In this document: piece after piece, positions 7,836-14,825 of the stretch
Numbering within the stretch: position 1 is the first letter of the stretch
Layout: each line of letters starts with the position of its first letter
DNA from: CAZWRV01 sp964636325
GTDB taxonomy: Bacteria; Verrucomicrobiota; Lentisphaeria; Victivallales; GWF2-50-93
Direction: 5' to 3'
Assembly (NCBI GenBank): GCA_964636325.1
Contig: CAZWRV010000109.1
Span: 1-21,351 of the forward strand
Length of the DNA stretch: 21,351 bases
Notes under the pieces: model-generated
The model's input: only the letters and a program-made list of their open reading frames with translations
The model's database searches: none
Told to the model about the DNA's origin: nothing
Made by a program: the position numbers and the translations under genes

Positions 7836-8849
7836 ATGGAATACTTTTTAGCCATTGATTCCGGCGGGACCAAGTGCGAGTCGGTGCTCGTAGGCCGCGA
7901 CGGAAAGGTGATCGGGTTTTCAAGATACGAGGAGAAGAATCTGAGCGGGCGGAGCGAGAAGGCGATACTGGAGTCGGCCCGCGGAACCATGAGGCAGTTC
8001 GTTCCGGAGAACGTCTACCTGGTGGGCTTCGCCTGCAAGTACAGGGCGTCGGTCATGCACGGGCTCGGTTTCAACCTCTTCCCGAACGGGGACGAGGGCG
8101 TCGGACGCAGATCCATCCGCATAATGCTGACCACCGAGGGGCAGTCGGAATTCTCCCTCTACGGGCTGCAGGACGGGGTAATAATGCTTTCGGGCACCGG
8201 CTCGTTCGTGCTCGGGAGGAACAAGGAGGGCAGGCAGCGGCACTACGACGGCATGGGCCCGATACTAGGGGATTTCGGCAGCGGCTACTCGATCGGCATC
8301 AAGGCCGCGAAGCATGTGATCAAGGTGGGATGGCATCCCAGGCACAGCACGTCGCTGCGCGAAAGGGTCTTCCAGCATTTCGGCATTGCAAGCGAAGGGC
8401 AGCTTGTGACGCTCAGCCTGAGCAATCCGGACAGGACGGTGTTCGCCTCGCTCGCCACAATAGTCAACGAGGAGGCGGAGAAGGGCGACGCGGTGGCTGT
8501 CAAGATTTTGAAGGAGTCGGCCGGGGAGATATGCCAGACTTTCCATGACGTGGTGACGTCGCTTGAGATGGAGAAGGACAAATATACGCTAGTGGGAGTA
8601 GGCGGAGTGATAACCAACTCCCGCATCTACTGGGACGAGGTCGTGAGCTACGTATCCAAGACCGCACCCAACTTCGAATGCGTGCTTGAAAAAAGGCCTC
8701 CCGTGCTGGGCGTCGCCGTCAACGGGATGCGCGAGATACTCAGGCTTGACGACGCGAAGACTGCGGCCCTGAGCAGGAAGATAACCGAATCATACTATGA
8801 ATTCATCAGAAAGGAGCAGGATGAAGCCAGGCAAGTTCCCGTATCTTGA
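7836..8849 (+). CDS. BadF/BadG-type ATPase, N-acetylglucosamine-kinase-like sugar kinase
   Basis: A 337-residue member of the ASKHA (actin-like) sugar-kinase fold. The phosphate-1 loop is AIDSGGTKCESVLV near the N-terminus. The phosphate-2 region is MLSGTGSFVLGRNKEG (~residues 110-125), followed by the family signature GPILGDFGSGYSIG. The adenosine motif VGVGGVITNS is near residue 255. The family expectation is ATP-dependent phosphorylation of N-acetylglucosamine or a similar amino sugar in the cytosol; BcrA/BadF reductase-activator functions are less likely because the CxnC iron-sulphur motif is absent. The upstream ribosome-binding site is weak. The gene overlaps the following SIS gene by 29 nt, indicating an operon. 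Sugar specificity cannot be read from the sequence. Confidence 0.82.
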   Translation: MEYFLAIDSGGTKCESVLVGRDGKVIGFSRYEEKNLSGRSEKAILESARGTMRQFVPENVYLVGFACKYRASVMHGLGFNLFPNGDEGVGRRSIRIMLTTEGQSEFSLYGLQDGVIMLSGTGSFVLGRNKEGRQRHYDGMGPILGDFGSGYSIGIKAAKHVIKVGWHPRHSTSLRERVFQHFGIASEGQLVTLSLSNPDRTVFASLATIVNEEAEKGDAVAVKILKESAGEICQTFHDVVTSLEMEKDKYTLVGVGGVITNSRIYWDEVVSYVSKTAPNFECVLEKRPPVLGVAVNGMREILRLDDAKTAALSRKITESYYEFIRKEQDEARQVPVS

Positions 8850-9567
8850 CGCAGCCAGGAAGATACTCGCCCATCTCGAGGAGACACAGGGCGGCCAGAT
8901 AGAGAAGGCGGCAGATCTCATCGCAGCTTCCGTCACCTCCGGAGGCGCGCTGTACTGCTCAGACATAGGGCATGGGATACACCACGACTGGATCAACCGC
9001 GCAGGAGGCCTCTTCCTCATCAGGCCCTTCTCGTTCAGCATCGCCGTCAACGACGCGGGCGCCGCGGCGCTGGCGAACAGGAAGAGCGACAAACCCCTCG
9101 AGCCGGATCTCGAAAATGTCAGGCACGCCCTCAAGGTCAGCAGGCTCAGGAAGGGCGACGTCATGCTGCTCGGCTCCGTCTCCGGGAGGAACCGCCCGCC
9201 CGTCGAACTCGCCCTCGCATGCAGGGCCGCCGGCATCCATACGGTCGGCTTCACATCGCTCGCATACACGGCGAAGATCAAATCTTTGCATCCCTCCGGC
9301 AAGCGCCTATGCGACGTCGTCGACGTAGTCATCGACAACGGCGCCCCATACGGCGATGCCGCCGTGACGCTCAAAGGCTACGACATTCCGGTCATGCCCG
9401 TTTCCGGCTTCTCATGCCTGACGGCAGGCTGGATGCTTATCGGACGCGTCATGGAAAAAATGGCTGAAAGAGGCACACCCGCCACCGCATACCTCAGCGC
9501 AAACCGCGAAGGCGGGGAAGACTTCAACAAGAAGCAGCAGGAGATATTCGACAAGAAAGGCTACTAA
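8821..9567 (+). CDS. SIS-domain sugar-phosphate-binding protein (first of a tandem pair)
   Basis: A 248-residue single-SIS protein of the sugar-isomerase/UPF0309 type. I chose the ATG at 8821 because AAAGGAG (8810-8816) lies just upstream; an earlier in-frame ATG at 8797 has no such site. The SIS phosphosugar loop is GSVSGRNRPPVELA (~residue 120). The conserved block HPSGKRLCDVVDVVIDN with GAPYGDAAV (~160-185) is shared with its neighbour. The segment corresponding to the substrate-side loop reads CSDIGHGIHHDWINRAGG, lacking the acidic pair present in the second copy, so activity may differ. The start lies inside the kinase gene (29-nt overlap), implying coupled translation. Isomerase, etherase and sugar-sensor roles are all possible. 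Confidence 0.8.
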   Translation: MKPGKFPYLDAARKILAHLEETQGGQIEKAADLIAASVTSGGALYCSDIGHGIHHDWINRAGGLFLIRPFSFSIAVNDAGAAALANRKSDKPLEPDLENVRHALKVSRLRKGDVMLLGSVSGRNRPPVELALACRAAGIHTVGFTSLAYTAKIKSLHPSGKRLCDVVDVVIDNGAPYGDAAVTLKGYDIPVMPVSGFSCLTAGWMLIGRVMEKMAERGTPATAYLSANREGGEDFNKKQQEIFDKKGY

Positions 9568-9571
9568 TCTC

Positions 9572-9626
9572 CTTGCAATACCAATCCTGAATTGATTTTG
9601 TCCTCACTCATAGCAAGAAAGGTATT
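9572..9626 (+). promoter_or_regulatory. Leader of the second SIS gene with crossing complementary segments
   Basis: CTTGC (9572-9576) is complementary to GCAAG (9613-9617), and the adjoining AATACC (9577-9582) is complementary to GGTATT (9621-9626). The order makes the two pairings cross, so they form a pseudoknot-like fold or two exclusive hairpins. The 3' segments flank and include part of the AAAGG ribosome-binding site (9618-9622). A role in translation control is inferred, and chance is possible. Confidence 0.3.
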
Positions 9627-9629
9627 CCT

Positions 9630-10367
9630 ATGGCTCTTGAAAAATATCTGTCTATCACAAGGGACGCGCTTTCAAAGCTCGCGGAGACGCAGGGCGGGAA
9701 CATCAGGAAGGCGGCCGGGATACTTGTCGAGGCGATCTGCGCGGACAAGGCGATATTCTCTTTCGGCGCGTCGCACTCGTTCATGGTCACGGAGGAGATG
9801 GTCTACCGGACCGGCGGCCTCATGCTTGTCAACCCGATCTATCCGCATGGCATGAACTTCTCGGTCCATCCGATACCGGCGACATCCAAGATGGAACGCG
9901 TGGTCGGCTTCGGGCGGGCTCTCCTTGCGAACTCCCCGGCGAAGGAGGGCGACGCGCTCATCATCACTTCCACGTCCGGCAGGAACGCTGTCGTCATCGA
10001 CATGGCGCTCGAGGCGGTGGACAGGAGGATAAGGACAATCGCAATCACTTCGCTGTCGTATACTTCTGGCGTCTCAAGCCGGCATCCCTCCGGCAAAAGG
10101 CTCTCCGACCTATGCGAGGTCGTAATCGACAACTGCGCGCCCTACGGCGACGCCGCCCTGGAGATAGAGGGATTCCAGCAGAAGGTCGGACCGCTCTCAT
10201 CCATCACCGGATGCGCCATCGCCAACTCCATCGTCGCGGAAGTCGTCGAAGCACTGGTGAAAAAGAAGATCATCCCGCCAGTCTTCATGAGCGCCAACCT
10301 CGACGGCGGGGACGAATTCAATCGAAGACTTATGGATGAGAACAAGTTCCGCATTTTTTACACATGA
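9630..10367 (+). CDS. SIS-domain sugar-phosphate-binding protein (second of a tandem pair)
   Basis: A 245-residue paralogue of the preceding gene. The two share ETQGGxIxKAA near the N-terminus, the SIS loop STSGRNAVVIDMA, and the block HPSGKRLSDL with APYGDAA. This copy keeps the usual UPF0309-type motif FGASHSFMVTEEMVYRTGG followed by VNPI, so it looks like the canonical member. The ATG at 9630 follows AAAGG with a 7-nt gap and a 62-nt intergenic leader. Its TGA overlaps the ATG of the HAD gene by 4 nt. It probably binds or isomerises a phosphorylated sugar made by the upstream kinase; the reaction is not determinable here. Confidence 0.82.
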   Translation: MALEKYLSITRDALSKLAETQGGNIRKAAGILVEAICADKAIFSFGASHSFMVTEEMVYRTGGLMLVNPIYPHGMNFSVHPIPATSKMERVVGFGRALLANSPAKEGDALIITSTSGRNAVVIDMALEAVDRRIRTIAITSLSYTSGVSSRHPSGKRLSDLCEVVIDNCAPYGDAALEIEGFQQKVGPLSSITGCAIANSIVAEVVEALVKKKIIPPVFMSANLDGGDEFNRRLMDENKFRIFYT

Positions 10368-11002
10368 CGCTCAAAGCAATTCTTTTCGACAGCGACGGTG
10401 TACTTCTGGACAGCGAGCGTCCCTTCTTCGAGGCGACGCGCGAGGCGTTCGCCACTGCCGGCGCGGAGCTTACGGTCCAGCAGTGGGCCAAGTGGTTCCT
10501 TGGGGAAGGCAGGCGCTCCAGGGAAGTCGCCAGGCTCGTGGGAATTCCTCCATCTTCAATCGATGCGCTTATTGAAATGCGGGAGGAGATATTCTGGAGG
10601 CGCATCGCCGCCGGCGTCGAAATAATGCCCGGTGTCAGGGAGACGCTAGAAATCCTTTCGAAGAAGTTCCGGCTCGCGGTCGTCACCGGCGCGAACAGGG
10701 AGCGCTTCGAACGGGCCAACGCAAATACCGGCCTCAAGCATTTCTTCGAGACGGTGATCACGACCGAGGATCACGAGAACGCCAAGCCGAGCCCATGGGC
10801 TTATCTCACCGCGGCCGAAACGCTCAGGCTGGCGCCGTCGGAATGCGCGGCGGTGGAGGATTCCCCGCGCGGAGCGAAGGCCGCGCTGGCCGCGGGCATG
10901 CGCTGCTTTGTGATACCCACCCTGCTGACAGACCTTGATATTTGTCCTGCAAGATGCGAAATTGTAAAGGATTTCGCCTCCATTGCCGGAATACTGGTCT
11001 GA
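10364..11002 (+). CDS. HAD-superfamily phosphatase, beta-phosphoglucomutase-like
   Basis: A 212-residue cytoplasmic HAD hydrolase with a C1-type helical cap. Motif I is FDSDGVLLDS, with nucleophile Asp9 and acid/base Asp11. Motif II is the Thr of VVTGANRERFE (~105). Motif III is Lys in AKPSPWAYL (~142). Motif IV is VEDSPRGAKAAL (~163). The DSDGVLLDSE motif is typical of the beta-PGM/phosphatase subgroup acting on small sugar phosphates. The ATG overlaps the TGA of the SIS gene in ATGA, so translation is coupled. In this context it probably dephosphorylates or isomerises a hexose phosphate intermediate. Confidence 0.85.
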   Translation: MTLKAILFDSDGVLLDSERPFFEATREAFATAGAELTVQQWAKWFLGEGRRSREVARLVGIPPSSIDALIEMREEIFWRRIAAGVEIMPGVRETLEILSKKFRLAVVTGANRERFERANANTGLKHFFETVITTEDHENAKPSPWAYLTAAETLRLAPSECAAVEDSPRGAKAALAAGMRCFVIPTLLTDLDICPARCEIVKDFASIAGILV

Positions 11003-11024
11003 AAATATATAAATTTTTCATCTC

Positions 11025-11410
11025 GTGAAGGCGCCCTTCAGCCTGATCTCGCAGCGCGGCAGCGACGCGCAGATAGCGTATTCCACCAATAAGGGGGTGT
11101 TTTGGGTTCCCGCCGCTATCTGCTGCTGACATGGCGCCTCCACAAGGACTTCTCTGGTGGCGATGGGACGGACCTCGTCGTCCTGGACGCGCCCGAGCCG
11201 TGGGGGCCCTTTACGCTCGTCCATTTTGATTTTGAGGAATATTGGGAGGGGAAGGCCTTCAATCCCTATTCTCCGCGCATCCCCTTGAAATGGATGGCGG
11301 AGGACTGCAGGAGCGGGTGGATGCAGTTTTCCGGCTCCTGGAGTCCGGCAGGACAGAAGGCCGGATACTACAGGTCGAATGTCCGGCAGTTCAGGCTGAA
11401 AATTGTTTAA
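11025..11410 (+). pseudogene. Frameshifted C-terminal remnant of a DUF4185-like protein
   Basis: Two reading frames join into one recognisable C-terminal domain. The first (from 11025) ends SDAQIAYSTNKG. The second, after a single-base shift in the G5/T4 region at ~11093-11104, continues SRRYLLLTWR, VVLDAPEPWGPFTLV, IPLKWMAEDCRSGWMQFSG and YYRSNVRQFRLKIV, then stops at TAA 11408-11410. The APEPWGP and KWM-D-G-QFSG pattern is what I know from DUF4185-type and related secreted carbohydrate proteins. The N-terminal portion is absent: an in-frame TAA precedes the fragment and the HAD gene ends 22 nt upstream. It is a decayed gene or an assembly error within a truncated copy. Confidence 0.6.
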
Positions 11411-11503
11411 TGCCATCCTTCTACGGCGCTCCACCTTCCCGCCTTGCGGGGCAAACGCATTACCGTGGGTTGCTGAATACATGCTGAAATCCTTCGTCCG
11501 CCA

Positions 11504-11531
11504 TTGTAAAAGCCCGGATATCGTCTAACTT
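11504..11531 (+). promoter_or_regulatory. Possible promoter of the small basic protein gene
   Basis: TTGTAA (11504-11509), a 16-bp spacer and TAACTT (11526-11531) lie about 43 nt before the ATG. The -10 match is modest. The word CTAACTTATG also occurs upstream of the flavodoxin gene at 7218-7227. Confidence 0.35.
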
Positions 11532-11573
11532 ATGCGTTCCGAGTCGGAATTTTAAACCTATGAGGATCAGAAT

Positions 11574-11672
11574 ATGAGCAGGCAATACAACAAGGTTGAG
11601 AAGCGCAGGCGCAGGAAAGCATACAGCCAGAGGCTGAAGATCAAGGCCCGCAGCCGCAAGGCCGGGAAATAA
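11574..11672 (+). CDS. 32-residue highly basic conserved-type small protein
   Basis: The gene starts at ATG 11574 with GAGGAT (11562-11567) at good spacing and ends at TAA 11670-11672. The product begins MSRQYNKVEKRRRRKAY and contains 15 Arg/Lys among 32 residues, with no cysteine or hydrophobic core. Short proteins starting MSRQYNK followed by an arginine run are, from memory, encoded in other PVC genomes, so I take it as real, not chance. A nucleic-acid or ribosome-associated role is inferred from charge only. It stands alone between the DUF4185-like remnant and a perfect hairpin at 11704-11744. Confidence 0.7.
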   Translation: MSRQYNKVEKRRRRKAYSQRLKIKARSRKAGK

Positions 11673-11703
11673 AAGGGACTGCCGCCTCGAAAAATCGGTT
11701 TAA

Positions 11704-11744
11704 GTATGAATTCAGCAGAAGGGCGTAGTTTGCTGAATTCATAC
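11704..11744. terminator. Perfect 14-bp hairpin between convergent genes, possible bidirectional terminator
   Basis: GTATGAATTCAGCA (11704-11717) and TGCTGAATTCATAC (11731-11744) are perfect reverse complements around a 13-nt loop. The hairpin lies between the small basic protein gene (plus) and the end of the kinase gene (minus). Neither side has a strong T-tract, so terminator function is likely by position but not proven. Confidence 0.5.
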
Positions 11745-11844
11745 GAATCGGGGGACGGTTGGCAGGCGGCTGCGCTGTTTCCGCAATCTGCAGGATCGCG
11801 GAAGTTTAAAGGATTGTTTTTACAAAGGCTTCCTCTAAGCAAAT

Positions 11845-14103
11845 CTAGCGGTCGGGCTCCTTGTATTTTTCGATCAGATATCTGAAGTCCCGCGCCAGTT
11901 CTGCGCTGGCGTCGGCGAATACGGGCGAGCCGATTTTCTCCATTATGTTCGAGACCGATATGGCCCTTTCAACCGGATATTTCTCGAGCAGTTCGGAATA
12001 TGCGTCATATGCGAGCTTGTATTTGCCCGCCCTGAACCACATGTCCCCCTCGAAAAGAAGGAATTCATAGGACGGCTGCCATGCTTTGAGCGTGTTGATG
12101 TCGTTGGCGGCGTTCTCAAACTTCGAAAGCTCCGCATAGACATACGCCCGCTTGAAGAGGGCCTTGTATCCCAGATCCCTTCCTTTGTGGCTCTCGTAGA
12201 CCTTCGTATATGAGTCAAGGGCGTCCCTGAGGTAGTTCTCGCGGATTTCGCCCGAATGTATCCTGCTCCTGTTGTAGAAGGCGTCGCCCTCCTTGAGCGG
12301 CGAGACCAGCTCTGGGGCGTTCTTCTGGTATATCTTGATGTTGGAGATCAGCTTACCGCCGCCATGGACGCGGAATCCTGAGCATCCGCCGTCGAGATGG
12401 AAGACGTCCCTTGCGGAAAGCTGTAGCTTTCCGTTGACGTAAAGGCGTATCCAGTCGTCCTCCTTTTCGGCGCGGACATGGTAGCTGGCCCCAGGATTCA
12501 TCTTGAAGAACTTGGAAGTCAGGACGTTTTTTCCGCGCTGTATGCATAGCGCGGTATTGCCCTTGGCGCCGATCTCGATGTCGTAGAGGTCGTTTGTGCT
12601 AAGGTCGGCGAACATCAGGACCCCGACGCAGCCCGATGGGACGAAATCGTCCTCCCTCTCGGTGAGCACATTGAACTCAATTGCCATGTTTCCATAGATG
12701 GGCTTTCCGTAGTAGATGACGTTTTCGGTGTCTTCTTTCCCTTCCGGAGCCTCCGTCCACAGGGATCTTTCCCTCAGCTTCCAGGCGCCCTTGTCGCATA
12801 TCCACTTCTCATACAACTGGCTGTCGGTCCTGGGGCTTATGTCTACGGCGTTGCCCCATGTTGTGAACTCCTTTAGCCTCTGTGCCATCCACATTCCGGC
12901 GACCGCCATAAGGAATACGGTGAAGACGAGGATTATCACTCCGACGGCCCTGTGCCTCTTGAGGAGAAGGAGCAGGTGGGTGACCGTCCCCGCCTCCTCC
13001 GCCTTGGTCGCGAACCCTCCGAGGAAGGCGTCGACCTCCATCCTCAGCTCCAGCACGGACTGGTATCTGTCCTTCGGGTTGGTGCTAAGGGCCTTCATTG
13101 CGACCGCATCCAGTGCCTTGGGGATCATGTTCTCCGGAGCCCTTTCTCTTGGGGGCACTATGCTGCCGGCGATGGTGTTCTTAAGCACCTGCTTGAAGTC
13201 GTCTCCCTCGATGGGCTTCCTGAAAGCGAGCAGCGAGTAGAGTATGCCTCCGAGGGCATAGACGTCGGTCAGCCTGGATCTTTCACTGTTCTTTCCGGCG
13301 GCCTGCTCCGGCGACATGTAGCCGGGAGTGCCCTTCGCGACGCCGTCGACCGTCGAGGGATCCCTGTCCAGGAGAGGGAAGTTCTGATCCGCGCCGAGAT
13401 CGAGCGGCTTGTCGAAGTCGGGGAACCGGTGGTCCGCCTCCTTGCCGTTGGCTTCCTGGTCGCCGAGCACCTTGGCTAGCCCCCAGTCGATCAGGAGCAC
13501 CTCTCCGAAGCTGCCGACCTTTACGTTCTCCGGCTTGAGATCCAGGTGGAGCACGCCGCGCGAATGTGCGAAGGCCACGGCGTCGCAGACCTTCCTGAAG
13601 ATTTCCAGGCGTGTCCGGAGGTCGAACTTCTTGGCGTAGAGGGGATCCTTCATGTAGAGCTTGTCGATAATCGCCGCGAGATCCTCGCCGCTCAGATATT
13701 TCATCGTGAAGAAGGTTTCTCCGGAAGAGTTGATGCCGATGTCGTGGATGGGGACGATGTTGGGGTGCTCAAGGTTGGCCGTGATCTGCGCCTCGTGTAT
13801 GAAGCGCAGGGCCTCCTTGGGCTTGATCGCGGCGTTGGGGAGGACCGCCATGGCCATGATGCGGCCGGTGTTCTCCTCGCGGACCTTCAGGATCAGCTTC
13901 ATACCGCCCTTGGCAACGATCTGGAGTATCTTGTATTTGTCGTCCGGGGCGGTGAAGAACTCCGGGATCACATCGTCCTCGGTGGCGGGGGTGTAGGCGT
14001 TGCCGATGATCGCGGTTATCCGCTTCCTTGATTCGGCGGCCGGATCCCCCCGCCCGGTGTCTATGGGGATTGCAACCTTCACCGCTTTTTTATCGTCGCC
14101 CAT
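11845..14103 (-). CDS. Membrane-anchored Ser/Thr protein kinase with lectin-like sandwich and TPR-like C-terminus; WNK-like lysine position
   Basis: A 752-residue kinase. Residues ~58-360 are a PknB-type domain: glycine loop AKGGMKLILKV, alpha-C Glu104, catalytic loop HLDLKPEN (186-193), DWG in place of DFG (206-208), GTPGYMSPEQ (258-267). The VAIK position reads MAMA, with Ala86 instead of lysine; Lys69 lies 17 residues earlier in the glycine loop. A transmembrane helix spans ~387-405 (VGVIILVFTVFLMAVAGMW). Residues ~415-595 form a beta-sandwich of the DUF1080/laminin-G type, and ~620-745 are helical TPR-like repeats. The predicted topology is a cytosolic kinase and an extracytoplasmic sensor. 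The ATG at 14103 has AAGGGAG 9 nt upstream. The HLD loop makes it a non-RD kinase. Substrates are unknown. Confidence 0.85.
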   Translation of the reverse strand: MGDDKKAVKVAIPIDTGRGDPAAESRKRITAIIGNAYTPATEDDVIPEFFTAPDDKYKILQIVAKGGMKLILKVREENTGRIMAMAVLPNAAIKPKEALRFIHEAQITANLEHPNIVPIHDIGINSSGETFFTMKYLSGEDLAAIIDKLYMKDPLYAKKFDLRTRLEIFRKVCDAVAFAHSRGVLHLDLKPENVKVGSFGEVLLIDWGLAKVLGDQEANGKEADHRFPDFDKPLDLGADQNFPLLDRDPSTVDGVAKGTPGYMSPEQAAGKNSERSRLTDVYALGGILYSLLAFRKPIEGDDFKQVLKNTIAGSIVPPRERAPENMIPKALDAVAMKALSTNPKDRYQSVLELRMEVDAFLGGFATKAEEAGTVTHLLLLLKRHRAVGVIILVFTVFLMAVAGMWMAQRLKEFTTWGNAVDISPRTDSQLYEKWICDKGAWKLRERSLWTEAPEGKEDTENVIYYGKPIYGNMAIEFNVLTEREDDFVPSGCVGVLMFADLSTNDLYDIEIGAKGNTALCIQRGKNVLTSKFFKMNPGASYHVRAEKEDDWIRLYVNGKLQLSARDVFHLDGGCSGFRVHGGGKLISNIKIYQKNAPELVSPLKEGDAFYNRSRIHSGEIRENYLRDALDSYTKVYESHKGRDLGYKALFKRAYVYAELSKFENAANDINTLKAWQPSYEFLLFEGDMWFRAGKYKLAYDAYSELLEKYPVERAISVSNIMEKIGSPVFADASAELARDFRYLIEKYKEPDR

Positions 14104-14477
14104 GGCCGGCGGCTCCCTTGGCTCATTACGGCAAATTATGGGAAGTGTCCTTCCATATCCTCATCGCAATCATAATCGTAATCCTTTGCCATAATCTTTA
14201 TCTTTGCCGCATTCTTTCCGGTTGATTATAATCAAGATCAAAATTATGATTAAGATTCATCCGACATTGCGCAACTTCGACAGGAAAAATCACAGACAAT
14301 AATGCAAACGGCCGCAAAGTCAACCGCCTGGGGCGGCAAATTGTTGGCCGGCCGGCTTGCATAGACCGCCGACTCAGGCTATAATATTTGTCCGTCAACC
14401 GCCATCTCCATAAGATACAGGATGGATGGAAGATTGGATGACACTTACTGGAAACACTCAATAAAGCAGGAGAATCC
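14104..14477. other. Divergent intergenic region rich in ATAATC-type words
   Basis: There is no gene between the kinase start and rpmB. From about 14161 to 14260 the sequence repeats short ATAATC/GTAATC/TGATTA words. It includes a perfect 14-bp palindrome, TTGATTATAATCAA (14222-14235). A small inverted repeat GGAAG/CTTCC lies at 14141-14154, upstream of the kinase. These could be regulator sites or a degenerate simple repeat; I cannot tell which. Confidence 0.45.
14357..14385 (+). promoter_or_regulatory. Promoter of rpmB
   Basis: TTGCAT (14357-14362), a 17-bp spacer and a perfect TATAAT (14380-14385) lie about 92 nt upstream of the rpmB ATG, leaving a leader of roughly 85 nt. Confidence 0.7.
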
Positions 14478-14705
14478 ATGAGCAACGTATGCCAGATATG
14501 CGGCAAGAAGCGCATCGTCGGAGGCTCGGTCGTGCGGAGAGGCCTCGCCAAGAAGAAGGGCGGAATCGGAATGCACGTCGTCAAGAACAACAAGAAGGTC
14601 TTCAAGCCCAACATCCAGACCGTCCATGCCAAGAAGGACGGGACGAACGTCACCATGCGGGTCTGCACCGCCTGCCTACGCTCCGGCAAGATCCAGAAGG
14701 CCTGA
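14478..14705 (+). CDS. rpmB: 50S ribosomal protein bL28
   Basis: A 75-residue ribosomal protein of the large subunit. The N-terminus MSNVCQICGKKRIVGGSV matches the bL28 signature (CxxCGK, then G-V). The middle has KPNIQTVHAKKDG, and the C-terminus has VTMRVCTACLRSGKIQK. Cysteine pairs at residues 5/8 and 63/66 make this the zinc-binding (C+) form. Length and order are normal for the family. AGGAG lies 6-7 nt before the ATG, and a strong promoter is visible upstream. It has no ribosomal-protein neighbours here, which is common for bL28. Confidence 0.96.
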   Translation: MSNVCQICGKKRIVGGSVVRRGLAKKKGGIGMHVVKNNKKVFKPNIQTVHAKKDGTNVTMRVCTACLRSGKIQKA

Positions 14706-14716
14706 GCGGTCAGCTC

Positions 14717-14741
14717 AAGTTGAATATCCAAAGTTCAACTT
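14717..14741 (+). terminator. Hairpin after rpmB, possible weak terminator
   Basis: AAGTTGAA (14717-14724) and TTCAACTT (14734-14741) form a perfect 8-bp stem around 9 nt, starting 12 nt after the rpmB stop. The stem is AT-rich and no T-run follows, so termination would be weak. Confidence 0.4.
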
Positions 14742-14776
14742 TCAATGCACAATTCTCAAGTCCGGTTCGAAGCAAC

Positions 14777-14818
14777 TTGATAATTGATAATTGGTAATTG
14801 GTAATTGGTAATTGATTG
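14777..14818. repeat. Heptamer tandem repeat TTGRTAA
   Basis: Five consecutive 7-bp units occupy 14777-14811: two TTGATAA then three TTGGTAA. A partial sixth (TTGATTG) follows. They end 8 nt before the DUF302 gene start, where a ribosome-binding site would be expected but is poor. Slippage could vary the spacing. Confidence 0.8.
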
Positions 14819-14825
14819 TTGAATC

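Noticed and set aside
7874..8548. 224-residue plus-strand frame within the sugar kinase gene
   Set aside because: It is an Arg/Gly-rich out-of-frame reading of the kinase gene, a GC-rich codon artefact.
11018..11482. 154-residue minus-strand open frame
   Set aside because: It is antisense to the DUF4185-like remnant, which shows clear protein motifs on the plus strand; the minus frame is Pro/Arg-rich noise.
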